DNA of 64,000 bases from contig CAWCPF010000003.1 in assembly GCA_963797485.1 (NCBI GenBank), positions 62,001 through 126,000 of the forward strand. The letters run 5' to 3'. The stretch's first letter is position 1. Every line of letters starts with the position of its first letter. Made by a program: the position numbers and the translations under genes. This stretch comes from CAWAND01 sp963797485. Lineage in GTDB: Bacteria > Chloroflexota > Anaerolineae > Anaerolineales > E44-bin32. Under the pieces are notes generated by a model that was not told the DNA's origin, made no database searches, and saw nothing but the letters and a program-made list of their open reading frames with translations. Shown here one piece after another: positions 33,308-41,528 of this stretch.

Positions 33308-33973
33308 ATGTCGGGTCGCACGCTTGTCGGGACACTCCTCATTCTTTTGGGGGCAGGGTACCTGCTGGGGCAGCTGGGTGTGTGGGATTTCGGCGCCATC
33401 CTGGCTGTCTGGTGGCCCCTGATCTTGATCGCCATCGGCGTCATCCAGTTGGCCACACGTTCCGCCCCGCTCATAGGTGCGGCCATCGTGATCGTGGTTG
33501 GGCTGGTGTTTCAGGGATTGACGCTCAGGCTCTTCCCTGAAAACGCCTGGGCGTTGATCTGGTCGGCGCTGCTGGTGATCGTCGGTCTGTGGCTTTTGAT
33601 TGGGCGGGGTTTTCGTCCCGCCGCCGGGACGTCGTCGGCTGAGGTGATCAACGTATTCGCCCTGTTCGGCGCCAGCAACCCGCGCAGCATCGCCACCACC
33701 TTCCGCGGCGGCAGCGTCACCACGCTGTTTGGCGGAGCCGATGTGGACCTGAGGGCGTCGAAACTGGGGCCCGAGGGCGCCCACCTCGAAATCACGTCTG
33801 TCTTCGGTGGGGCCAAGATCATGGTGCCGCCGGAGTGGCCGGTCGAGATGACCGGGCTGCCCATCATGGGCGGCTGGAGCAACAAGGCGCACCCGGCCGA
33901 TCCCGGCGCCGGCCAGCCACGCCTCCGGGTGTCATGCTTTGTCATGTTCGGCGGGATCGACGTCGTCAACTGA
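33308..33973 (+). CDS. LiaF-like membrane protein with C-terminal beta domain
   Basis: 221 residues from ATG 33308 (GGAGG 8 nt upstream; TAGAAT -10-like at 33260). The N-terminal half has four transmembrane helices of the LiaF_TM type (GTLLILLGAGYLLGQLGVW, PLILIAIGVIQLA, APLIGAAIVIVVGLVF, ALIWSALLVIVGLWLLIGRG). The C-terminal half is a repeated FGG-rich beta-helix domain (INVFALFGASN…VTTLFGGADVDLR…ITSVFGGAKIMVP…FVMFGGIDVV) found in proteins that sense envelope stress in LiaFSR-type systems. No LiaRS pair is adjacent. Confidence 0.85.
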   Translation: MSGRTLVGTLLILLGAGYLLGQLGVWDFGAILAVWWPLILIAIGVIQLATRSAPLIGAAIVIVVGLVFQGLTLRLFPENAWALIWSALLVIVGLWLLIGRGFRPAAGTSSAEVINVFALFGASNPRSIATTFRGGSVTTLFGGADVDLRASKLGPEGAHLEITSVFGGAKIMVPPEWPVEMTGLPIMGGWSNKAHPADPGAGQPRLRVSCFVMFGGIDVVN

Positions 33974-33994
33974 GCCTTTGATTGGGTGCTGACC

Positions 33995-34026
33995 GGGGCG
34001 GGCCGTGTGCTAAACGGCCCGCCCCT
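33995..34026. terminator. bidirectional terminator between LiaF-like and csaA
   Basis: GGGGCGGGCCGT pairs with ACGGCCCGCCCC around GTGCTAA and is followed on the plus strand by TTCTATTCTT. It lies between convergent genes. Confidence 0.82.
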
Positions 34027-34034
34027 TCTATTCT

Positions 34035-34370
34035 TCAGGCGATCCTCACCCCCGGCTCGACCTCATCATCCGGCTTCAACAGACTCAGCCGGCCGTCGGG
34101 TTGGACGGCCGCCAGCACCAGGGCCTCCGAAAGATGGCGGCCGATCTGCTTGGGCGGGAAGTTGACCACCGCCACGACCTGCCGGCCGATCAGGTCCGCT
34201 TTGTGATAAAAATCACGAATGGCGGCTGAGCTCTGGCGCACGCCTATCTCCGGGCCGAAATCAATCGTCAGCCAGTAGGCTGGGTTGCGGACTTCGGACG
34301 CCTCCCAGACCTGCGTGACGCGGCCCACGCGCATGTCCACCTGCTCAAACGTCTGCCAAGAGAGGCTCAT
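34035..34370 (-). CDS. csaA: CsaA-type tRNA-binding domain protein
   Basis: 111 residues from ATG 34370. Full-length match by eye to CsaA: SWQTFEQVDMRVGRVTQVWEASEVRNPAYWLTIDFGPEIGVRQSSAAI…LIGRQVVAVVNFPPKQIG…SEALVLAA. Single OB-fold EMAP-II-like domain that binds tRNA and has export chaperone activity in some bacteria. An alternative ATG at 34379 adds three residues. Confidence 0.92.
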   Translation of the reverse strand: MSLSWQTFEQVDMRVGRVTQVWEASEVRNPAYWLTIDFGPEIGVRQSSAAIRDFYHKADLIGRQVVAVVNFPPKQIGRHLSEALVLAAVQPDGRLSLLKPDDEVEPGVRIA

Positions 34371-34458
34371 TTTGATCATCCTTGAGTCTGGCGACCGATG
34401 GGGGCACGTGGCCGACCATGGGCCGGCGGCGTGCGTAACTGTGAGCCCGGATTGAGCG

Positions 34459-35162
34459 TTAGCCTTTGAGGCTGGCGATCACATCGCCGGGTTGGTCCCG
34501 GACCCAACCCTTCGGATCCACGATCAGCGTCCGGTACGAGATCCGCCGCCAGGGACCGGCCTCGAAGGCCAGAAATGACACCCGGCCACCGCCTTGCGCC
34601 TCAACCCGCGACGTCGGATCGAAGGACTTCGGGCGGGTGAAGCGGACAAGGTGGCGCGCTTCGGCCCGAAGGAGGGCCTCGAATTGATGTTTCACGAACA
34701 ACGGCTGAAGCGCCAGCCAATCTGCGGCCACCGCTTCGGACTTTGTCGCCCACAACTCCTTGACGAAAAACGCGTATTCGAACAGCCCTTGCGGAGACGG
34801 TTCGTACTCGAGGAACTGATAAAGTGATTCGGCCTCCAGCTCGAGCGCCTCGTCCCGCCCGCGCAGGGCCGCCAGACGGTCGAGCGGGACGGCGCTCAGG
34901 CCATCCGGGGGTTGGTCGGCAAATCTTGCCTCGGCACGCCTGGCAAAGGGCCAGATCCATCCAGCTTGCCGTCCGCCGATCAGGTAGTAGTCCAGCGCGT
35001 AGCCCGGGCGAACCGAGACGCGCGGGAACTGCTTCACCAAAGCGTTGACATCATCCGGCTTGTCATAGCGCGACCACAACCGCCGGAAGCGCCGAGCACG
35101 GCCTCCAGCCGTTCTTCGGCGCGATAGCCAGGAACAAGGTCGTCAGCGAAGGTTCGGCGCAT
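34459..35162 (-). CDS. hypothetical protein (frameshifted near N-terminus)
   Basis: About 234 residues if joined. The frame 34459-35079 has only a TTG start and Arg-rich nonsense upstream. An ATG at 35162 in another frame gives MRRTFADDLVPGYRAEERLEAVLGAS, and one inserted base at about 35085 (ccgg) continues it into RRLWSRYDKPDDVNALVKQFPRV. The joined N-terminus looks like a true protein. No membrane segment or known motif; function unknown. Lies downstream of lipA but behind a terminator. Confidence 0.68.
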
Positions 35163-35222
35163 GTCTGCTTGTCGCCAGCATAGCAGAGACGCCCTCCCCT
35201 GTCATCGGCCTCCTGGCCCGGC

Positions 35223-35252
35223 CAAAAAACGAAAGCGCCCTTGCCGGGCGCC
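35223..35252 (-). terminator. rho-independent terminator of lipA
   Basis: On the minus strand GCGCCC-GGCAA-GGGCGC runs into TTTCGTTTTTT, 25 nt after the lipA stop. Confidence 0.85.
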
Positions 35253-35276
35253 GATGACAGCGGGCTTGTCGAAGGT

Positions 35277-36251
35277 TCAGCCGCCGGCAGCGGCCTCCCC
35301 GTAAAGCTCACGGTGAACATCACTCAGCGCCCGCACCTGCTGCTCGGCATGATACGACGAACGGACCAGGGGTCCGCTCTCCACCCATCGGAAGCCGATT
35401 TCCAATCCATAGCGTTTGATCTCGTCGAATTCTTCCGGTGTGTAGTAACGGGCGATGGGCAAGTGCTGTTTCGAGGGCTGCAGGTACTGCCCGACGGTCA
35501 GAATGTCCACCCCCCACGATCGCAGATCGCGCATGGTGGCCTTGACCTCATCCAGCGTCTCGCCCAGACCGACCATGATGCCTGATTTGGTCAACACTTG
35601 CGGGTCGAGCGCCTTGGCGTTCGAAAGGGTTGCCTGTGCCCATTCGTAGTGGTCCTGGGGTTGGACTTTGCGGAACAACCGCGGCACGGTCTCGACATTG
35701 TGATTAAGGATCTCCGGCCGCGCCTGCATGACGATCTTGAGCGCTTCGATGGAACCCTTGAAATCCGGGATCAGGACTTCGATCGAACAGCCTGGGTGGA
35801 GCTGGCGAATTCGCCGGATTACCAGGGCGAAGATCGGCGCCCCGCCGTCGGGGCGTTCATCCCGATTGACGCTGGTGATCACGGCGTGGCGCAGCCCCAT
35901 GGCTTGGACGGCGCGCGCCACGCGCTCCGGCTCAAGCCAGTCCAGCGGCGAAGGGCGCCCCGTCTTGATGTCGCAGAAGCCGCAAGAGCGAGTGCACACG
36001 TCGCCCATGAGCAAGAAAGTCGCCGTGCCGTCGCCCCAGCATTCGCCGATGTTGGGACAGCGCGCCTCCTCACACACGGTGTGCAGGGCTTTGGAGCGCA
36101 TCATGTCCCGCAGCCACTCGTAGGTCTCGCCGGCCGGGGCCCGAACCTTGATCCAATCCGGCCTGCGCAGTGGGCGGACCGCCTCAAGCGTCAAGCCGTC
36201 GTCTTGCAGCCTGGCTTCCCTTCCGGGAATGCCTCGTCCCGTGGGTGACAT
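35277..36251 (-). CDS. lipA: lipoyl synthase
   Basis: 324 residues, radical SAM sulfur-insertion enzyme that converts octanoyl domains to lipoyl domains. Auxiliary cluster cysteines in HTVCEEARCPNIGECWG; radical-SAM CxxxCxxC in GDVCTRSCGFCDIKTGRP; SVNRDERPDGG, HNVETVPRLF, GIMVGLGETLDEV and C-terminal GPLVRSSYHAEQQ are all family-typical. No Shine-Dalgarno; TAGAAT lies 6 nt upstream of the ATG, suggesting a leaderless transcript. Confidence 0.96.
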   Translation of the reverse strand: MSPTGRGIPGREARLQDDGLTLEAVRPLRRPDWIKVRAPAGETYEWLRDMMRSKALHTVCEEARCPNIGECWGDGTATFLLMGDVCTRSCGFCDIKTGRPSPLDWLEPERVARAVQAMGLRHAVITSVNRDERPDGGAPIFALVIRRIRQLHPGCSIEVLIPDFKGSIEALKIVMQARPEILNHNVETVPRLFRKVQPQDHYEWAQATLSNAKALDPQVLTKSGIMVGLGETLDEVKATMRDLRSWGVDILTVGQYLQPSKQHLPIARYYTPEEFDEIKRYGLEIGFRWVESGPLVRSSYHAEQQVRALSDVHRELYGEAAAGG

Positions 36252-36257
36252 GGCGAC

Positions 36258-36263
36258 ATTCTA
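36258..36263 (-). promoter_or_regulatory. -10 hexamer (TAGAAT) abutting the lipA start
   Basis: The minus strand reads GGTAGAATGTCGCC then the ATG: 6 nt between hexamer and start codon, the same spacing style as nadK. Confidence 0.45.
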
Positions 36264-36534
36264 CCGCGAACGGCGCCGGCCCGGCTCGAACGGGCATCCG
36301 TTCTTCTGGATTCGGCGCCGGCGACGACCCATTCTTTTTCTCGGGTCGCCTGACCGGTCGTACAATACATGTCATCGGTCCCGGCCGTCCAGCACAGACT
36401 GATATGATTGCCGATCCTTGACAGCTTGCGCTGGCGGGGGAGTGAGGCCGCTAAGCTGGCGGGGCGTTGGTTCCAAACCCACTGGGAGGGGCGCACTGGC
36501 AGCCGACAGGCTGTTAGGCGAAGGAGGCATTTGC

Positions 36535-37824
36535 ATGGCGGAAGACAAGCTCACCATCGTCGACCATCGCACCGAGCACAGCTACGACATTCCGATCGAA
36601 AACGGTACGATCCCCGCCATTGCCCTGCGGTCGATCAAGGTGAATGACGATGATTTCGGATTGATGACCTACGACCCGGCCTACATGAACACCGCCGCCA
36701 CCAAAAGCCGCATTACTTACATCGACGGCGACAAGGGCATTCTGCGCTATCGGGGTTATCCAATCGAACAGTTGGCCGAAAAGAGCACTTTTCTTGAGGT
36801 CGCCTACCTGATCGTTTTCGGCGAGCTCCCCACACAAACCCAACTGGAAGAGTGGATCTTCGATATCACCCACCACACGTTCTTGCACGAGAACGTCAAG
36901 ACGATGATGGAGGCTTTCCGCTACAATTCGCACCCCATGGGCATGTTCGTGAGCACCGTGGCGGCCCTGTCCACTTTCTACCCGGAAGCCCAAAATGTGC
37001 TCGACCCGGCTGTCCGCCTGTACCAGGTGAAGCGCCTGATCGCCAAGGTCCCGACAATCGCCGCCTTTTCCTACCGTCACAGCCGGGGTCTGCCGTATGT
37101 TTACCCGGATAACCGCCTCGACTACACCGGCAACTTCTTGAGCATGATGTACAAGATGAGCGAGGCCGACTACCTTCCCAGCCCGGTCCTCTCCAAGGCC
37201 CTGGACATCCTGTTCATCCTGCACGCCGATCACGAACAGAACTGCAGCACCAGCACCATGCGGGCCATCGGCTCAAGCCAGGCGGACCCATACAGCGCCC
37301 TCGCCGGCGCGGCCGCCGCTCTGTCCGGCCCTCTTCACGGCGGCGCCAATGAGCGCGTCCTCAATATGCTGGCGGAGATTGGCGACAAACAACGCGTCCC
37401 TGAATATGTCCAGCGCGTCAAGGACGGGGACTTCCGTCTGATGGGATTCGGCCATCGCGTCTATAAGAACTATGATCCGCGGGCCCGAATCATCAAACGG
37501 GTGGCCGACGAGGTCTTCGACGTCACCGGACGCAATCCCATGCTCGATATCGCCCTCGAGCTCGAGCGCATCGCCTTGGAAGACGACTACTTCGTCTCCC
37601 GTAAGCTCTACCCCAATGTCGATTTCTATTCGGGGATCATCTATCAGGCCATGCAAATTCCGACGGCGATGTTTCCGGTCATGTTCGCCATCGCTCGCAC
37701 GGTCGGCTGGCTGGCCCAATGGCAGGAACTGCTCGAAGATGCCGAGCAGAAAATCGCCCGACCCCGGCAGGTGTACCTGGGGGAGGACGAGCGCGCCTTT
37801 GTCGACATGGGCAAGCGCAAGTAG
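36535..37824 (+). CDS. gltA: citrate synthase
   Basis: 429 residues from ATG 36535 with AAGGAGG 8 nt upstream. Large-form (type II-like) citrate synthase: SRITYIDGDKGILRYRGYPIEQLA, HADHEQNCSTSTMRAIGSSQADPYSALAGAAAALSGPLHGGANERVLNML with the catalytic His regions, and MGFGHRVYKNYDPRARIIK with the second His and Arg. Condenses acetyl-CoA and oxaloacetate. A TACAAT box is at 36361-36366. Good terminator after the gene. Confidence 0.96.
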   Translation: MAEDKLTIVDHRTEHSYDIPIENGTIPAIALRSIKVNDDDFGLMTYDPAYMNTAATKSRITYIDGDKGILRYRGYPIEQLAEKSTFLEVAYLIVFGELPTQTQLEEWIFDITHHTFLHENVKTMMEAFRYNSHPMGMFVSTVAALSTFYPEAQNVLDPAVRLYQVKRLIAKVPTIAAFSYRHSRGLPYVYPDNRLDYTGNFLSMMYKMSEADYLPSPVLSKALDILFILHADHEQNCSTSTMRAIGSSQADPYSALAGAAAALSGPLHGGANERVLNMLAEIGDKQRVPEYVQRVKDGDFRLMGFGHRVYKNYDPRARIIKRVADEVFDVTGRNPMLDIALELERIALEDDYFVSRKLYPNVDFYSGIIYQAMQIPTAMFPVMFAIARTVGWLAQWQELLEDAEQKIARPRQVYLGEDERAFVDMGKRK

Positions 37825-37846
37825 GCCCCGGCAGTCTCGAAACCAA

Positions 37847-37873
37847 GGGGCCGTCCCAAAAGGGACGGCCCCT
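37847..37873 (+). terminator. terminator of the citrate synthase gene
   Basis: GGGGCCGTCCC-AAAA-GGGACGGCCCC, perfect 11-bp stem, followed by TCCTCATT; weak U-tract. Confidence 0.78.
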
Positions 37874-37907
37874 CCTCATTGTCCAGGCACCGGCATGGGT
37901 AGAATGA

Positions 37908-38105
37908 CGACCCCCACCCCTTGCCCCTCCCCCTGGGATGTGCCCGAAATCAAGCTGTCTCCAGCCAAACCAGGGGGAGGGGATAGAGGTCCAAGGAGAC
38001 GGGGGAGCTTCGCTCCCCCGTCTCCTTCGAAGAACCTCACCCCCTCTCCGCCTTTGGGCGTCCATATGGGCCGGCGTCTTGGCGGAGAGGGGGCCGGGGG
38101 GTGAG
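37908..38105. repeat. composite palindromic intergenic repeat (copy 2, inverted relative to copy 1)
   Basis: Order here: CCCCTCCCCCTGG/CCAGGGGGAGGGG module, then the AAGGAGACGGGGGAGC palindrome (37993-38027), then CCTCACCCCCTCTCCGCC with GGCGGAGAGGGGGCCGGGGGGTGAGG. This is the reverse order of 9131-9320. The rest of the 37825-38258 gap shows only a small hairpin at 38240. Confidence 0.8.
37993..38027. repeat. near-perfect palindrome (AAGGAGACGGGGGAGC arms)
   Basis: AAGGAGACGGGGGAGC and its reverse complement are separated by TTC. Same arm sequence as 9211-9246. Confidence 0.9.
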
Positions 38106-38239
38106 GCCGAGGGCACCCGATCACGGGCAAGCGGATGAGGCTGGATGTCCCCTCCTGGCTCCAAGCGAATAGACAACCCGAATGAACTCCACATCAAACA
38201 GGGGGTCGAGAAGAATTCGAAGGTAGGAGCCCACCTCAG

Positions 38240-38257
38240 AAAGGCGCAGCCGCCTTT
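38240..38257 (-). terminator. hairpin just after the helicase stop
   Basis: AAAGGCG-CAGC-CGCCTTT, 7-bp stem directly next to the helicase stop codon (38259). No U-tract, so only a weak candidate. Confidence 0.4.
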
Positions 38258-38258
38258 G

Positions 38259-40823
38259 TCATCTGTGTTCCGGGGAAAGCCCTGATCCATCGGGCGAAAG
38301 AGCCTCGAGCAGCTGCAGGGTCAGCGCTTTGACCTCGGCGCCGCCAGGCCCGGCCGGCCCGACGCAGGCCGGGCAGCCTTCCTGGCAAGCGCAGCTGGCG
38401 ATCAATTCGCGCGCGCCGGTGAGGAGCTCGGCGTGGAGTTCGTAGAGTCGCTCCGCCAGCCCCAGCCCCTCGGGTAGATTGTCATACAGGGTGATGGCCG
38501 GCCCGCGGGTCTGCTTTGACCGGACTTCGACCACCGTCCCAACTTCCCGCGGATCGCACATCAAATACAGCGGGGCGATGTTTCCAAGCGCATAGGCCAG
38601 CCCAGCCAGCGCACTGCGCGTGCCGCGGGCGGCTTCGGCGCGGTGATGGCAGGTCCGGCACAGGGTCATGAGATTGTCAAGCTGATTGGCCAGCCGATCG
38701 TTGTGGTTCTCCCCGGCCACGAAACCAAACTCCCGGAAGGGCCGGATGTGGTGCACATCATGGCGGCGCCCGTCGCGCTCGGGCGCGCCGCACTGCCGGC
38801 AGCGATGGCTGTCCCGCGCCAACGCCGCTTCGCGGGCCCGGGGCCAGCTCGGCCCGTAATCGTTGGGCGCCATCAAGACCCCCTCGGCCTCCAGCCGTGC
38901 CACGGTCTCCGGATCGATCCACAGCCAATAGGCACTGGTTTCAAAGGTGCGCGCCGGGAGTTCGATTGACCCGTAGCCCAGCGTCTCGTGCGTGTAGCGC
39001 TTGACCTTGCGGAAGGAGGTGGCGACGCTGGTCACCTGCGCCCAGCCATGGGCCCGCCGCGTCAGTTGGCTCTCGTCAGCATCATAGGTCTCGAGGACTT
39101 CCAGGTCGACTGATTCGGACGCGTCGGTGTAGTAGTCGACCTCGGCCGGCTCGACCTCGGCCACGCCCGACTCCCAGTCCAACTCCTTCACCAAATGGAT
39201 CCGGCCCTCGTGGCTGTAGACCGCCCCGGGGAAGACCATGACCGGCGCCGTGGCCCGGTCGACCTCACCGATGACCACCGGCCGACCCTGGCTGATATCC
39301 TGGATCACGACCGTGTCGTCCGAGCCGGCGCGCAACGAGACCGCTTCGGCCGGATAGGCGTCCCCGATCCAGCGATACGCGCCGCCGGAAGCGTGCAGCC
39401 AGCCTTCCTCGGTCAAATGGTCCAGCAGTTCGACCACCTCCCCAAAGGTGCCAAACGCTTCACCGGCCTCAAATGGCAGCTCGAACACTGCGCAGCGCAG
39501 ATGGCGAATCACGATGGCCAGATTATCGGGGTTGATCAGGCCCATTTCCGGCGGCCGTTCGAACACATACCGCGGATGGATGGCCACGAACTGGTCCAGG
39601 GGCGCGCCGGAGGCGACCAGCAGCGCCGCCGACGTCTCCGCCCGCCTCCCGGCCCGCCCGGATTGCTGCCACAGGCTCGAGATCGTCCCAGGATACCCGG
39701 CCAGCACGGCCGCCCCGAGCTGCCCAATGTCCACCCCCAGTTCAAGCGCATTGGTGGCGACGACCCCCCTGACTTCGCCATTGCGCAGGCCGCGCTCGAT
39801 CTCCCGCCTTTCCAGGGGCAGATAACCTCCACGGTAACCTCGCACCGAGGCCGGTTCGCCTCCGAAATCTTTCACCGCATCCCGCAAGTACCCGAGCAGC
39901 ACCTCGGTGGTCTGGCGCGCCCGCGCGAACACCACCGTCTGCACGCCGGCCTCGAGGAACTGCCGGGCCAGGCGCGTGGTTTCGAGGGTGTAAGACCGGC
40001 GCAGGCCCAGGACCGGATCGATTACCGGAGGGTTGTAGAGGATGACGTGCTTCTCGGCCCGCGGCGCCCCATCCAGGTCCGGAGAGACCAAATGCACCGG
40101 CGCCTCGATCAACCGCTCGGCCAGCTCGCGCGGGTTGGAAATGGTGGCCGAGGTCAGGGCGAAGTGCGGGTCCGAGCCGTGAAATCTTGTGACCCGGCGC
40201 AGGCGGCGGAGAAGGTTGGCGACGTTGGACCCGAAGACGCCACGGTAGGTGTGGAGCTCGTCGATGACCACCCAAGTCAGCCCCTGGAGGAAACCGGCCC
40301 ATCTCGGGTGGTGGGGCAGGATTCCCGCATGCAGCATGTCGGGGTTAGTGATCAGGATGCGGGCCTCGTCGCGCGCCTCGCGCCGCTGGCTGCGGGGCGT
40401 GTCGCCGTCGTAAATACGCACGCGGATCAGGTCATCAATCCCCGCTGACCGGAGCAGATCGTCAAGCGCCGCCGCCTGATCCTGCGACAGGGCCTTGGTC
40501 GGGAACAGGTACAGCGCCCGAGCCCCGGGGTCGGCCAGCAGCGCCTGGATGACCGGCAGATTGTAGGCCAGGCTCTTGCCCGATGCGGTAGCGGTGACCA
40601 CGACCACGTTGCTGCCGGACAGTGCGGCTTCAACGGCCGCCGCCTGGTGCGTGTAGAGCGGGGCCTCGCCGCGCTGACGGAGGGCGGACAGCAGGCGATC
40701 GTCCAGACCCGCGGGGAAGTCGGCGTAGTGCGCCGGGCGCGCCGGCAGCCGTTCCCAGGCCGTGACGTTGGCCATGAATTTGGGATCAAGCCGGAAGTTG
40801 TCGAGCGCGTCCTGAATCGTCAT
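38259..40823 (-). CDS. MrfA/YprA-like DEAD/H helicase with inserted HNH nuclease domain
   Basis: 854 residues. N-terminal SF2 helicase core: VVVTATASGKSLAYNLPV (motif I), VVIDELHTYRGVFGSN (DE-x-H box), ALTSATISNP (motif III), TVVFARARQTTEVLL, GVVATNALELGVDIGQL and WQQSGRAGRRAE (motifs V-VI). The C-terminal zinc region SCACQEGCPACVGP near 810-821 is the DUF1998 signature of MrfA/Hrq1 helicases, 3'-5' enzymes linked to crosslink repair. Between them, residues about 670-735 hold an HNH fold: HRCRQCGAPE, HDVHHIRPF, NLMTLCRTCHH. The whole is in one uninterrupted frame, so the insertion is genuine. Helicase call certain; HNH activity inferred. Confidence 0.92.
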   Translation of the reverse strand: MTIQDALDNFRLDPKFMANVTAWERLPARPAHYADFPAGLDDRLLSALRQRGEAPLYTHQAAAVEAALSGSNVVVVTATASGKSLAYNLPVIQALLADPGARALYLFPTKALSQDQAAALDDLLRSAGIDDLIRVRIYDGDTPRSQRREARDEARILITNPDMLHAGILPHHPRWAGFLQGLTWVVIDELHTYRGVFGSNVANLLRRLRRVTRFHGSDPHFALTSATISNPRELAERLIEAPVHLVSPDLDGAPRAEKHVILYNPPVIDPVLGLRRSYTLETTRLARQFLEAGVQTVVFARARQTTEVLLGYLRDAVKDFGGEPASVRGYRGGYLPLERREIERGLRNGEVRGVVATNALELGVDIGQLGAAVLAGYPGTISSLWQQSGRAGRRAETSAALLVASGAPLDQFVAIHPRYVFERPPEMGLINPDNLAIVIRHLRCAVFELPFEAGEAFGTFGEVVELLDHLTEEGWLHASGGAYRWIGDAYPAEAVSLRAGSDDTVVIQDISQGRPVVIGEVDRATAPVMVFPGAVYSHEGRIHLVKELDWESGVAEVEPAEVDYYTDASESVDLEVLETYDADESQLTRRAHGWAQVTSVATSFRKVKRYTHETLGYGSIELPARTFETSAYWLWIDPETVARLEAEGVLMAPNDYGPSWPRAREAALARDSHRCRQCGAPERDGRRHDVHHIRPFREFGFVAGENHNDRLANQLDNLMTLCRTCHHRAEAARGTRSALAGLAYALGNIAPLYLMCDPREVGTVVEVRSKQTRGPAITLYDNLPEGLGLAERLYELHAELLTGARELIASCACQEGCPACVGPAGPGGAEVKALTLQLLEALSPDGSGLSPEHR

Positions 40824-40919
40824 TGCGGCGGCATTATACGGCAGGCGCGAATGGTATCATGGCCGCGCCAGGCCTCCGGCGTCGGTGGCCTGCTCGTTCG
40901 TCTGACAGGACGGCCCGGC

Positions 40920-41390
40920 ATGTCGATATGGAAGTTACGAACCACCGTAGAGCAACTCAATCGCGCCTCGGCCGGTTCGATGGCCGAGCACCTGGGGATT
41001 GCGTTCACCGACATCGGAGTGGACTTCCTGCAGGGGCGCATGCCAGTCGATGCCGCCACACGCCAGCCGATGGGCTTGCTGCACGGAGGCGCCTCGGCCA
41101 CTCTGGCCGAGACGCTGGGCAGCGTGGCCGGTCTGCTCACACTGGACGAGGATCAAGTATGCCTCGGCCTGGAACTCAGCGTCAGCCACCTGCGCGCCGT
41201 GCGCGACGGGTTCGTCGTCGGCACAGCGCGCCCGGTCAAGCTCGGGCGAACCGTCCAGGTCTGGGAGATTCGAGTGCTGGATGAGCAAGATCAGCCAGTG
41301 TCGATAGCCCGGCTGACGCTTATTGTGCGTCCGAGCGACGATCGGGCCGGGGCCGGCCTGCGCCAACTTCTTAGACGCCAGGCAAGCTGA
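40920..41390 (+). CDS. PaaI-type hotdog-fold thioesterase
   Basis: 156 residues from ATG 40920. LGIAFTDIGVDFLQGRMPVDAATRQPMGLLHGGASATLAETLGSVAG contains the LHGG motif of hotdog acyl-CoA thioesterases. SVSHLRAVRDGFVVGTARPVKLGRTVQVWEIRVLDE follows the usual pattern. Divergent from the helicase; a TATCAT -10-like box at 40854. Substrate unknown. Confidence 0.88.
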   Translation: MSIWKLRTTVEQLNRASAGSMAEHLGIAFTDIGVDFLQGRMPVDAATRQPMGLLHGGASATLAETLGSVAGLLTLDEDQVCLGLELSVSHLRAVRDGFVVGTARPVKLGRTVQVWEIRVLDEQDQPVSIARLTLIVRPSDDRAGAGLRQLLRRQAS

Positions 41391-41528
41391 ATCGCGCGGC
41401 GTTAGCCCCGGTGGGCGGCGCGCGTCTTCACACTCCCCACACAGCTTTTTCATGTCCGCCTAAGACACGCCCCTTAGACTCGGGGGTGTCTGTGAGCTTG
41501 AAGCCACAGATAAGGAGTTCATGCACGC

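Noticed and set aside
39195..40448. 417-codon plus-strand frame inside the helicase locus
   Set aside because: It is the antisense of the helicase core, which has all motifs on the minus strand; GC-rich DNA opens such frames by chance.
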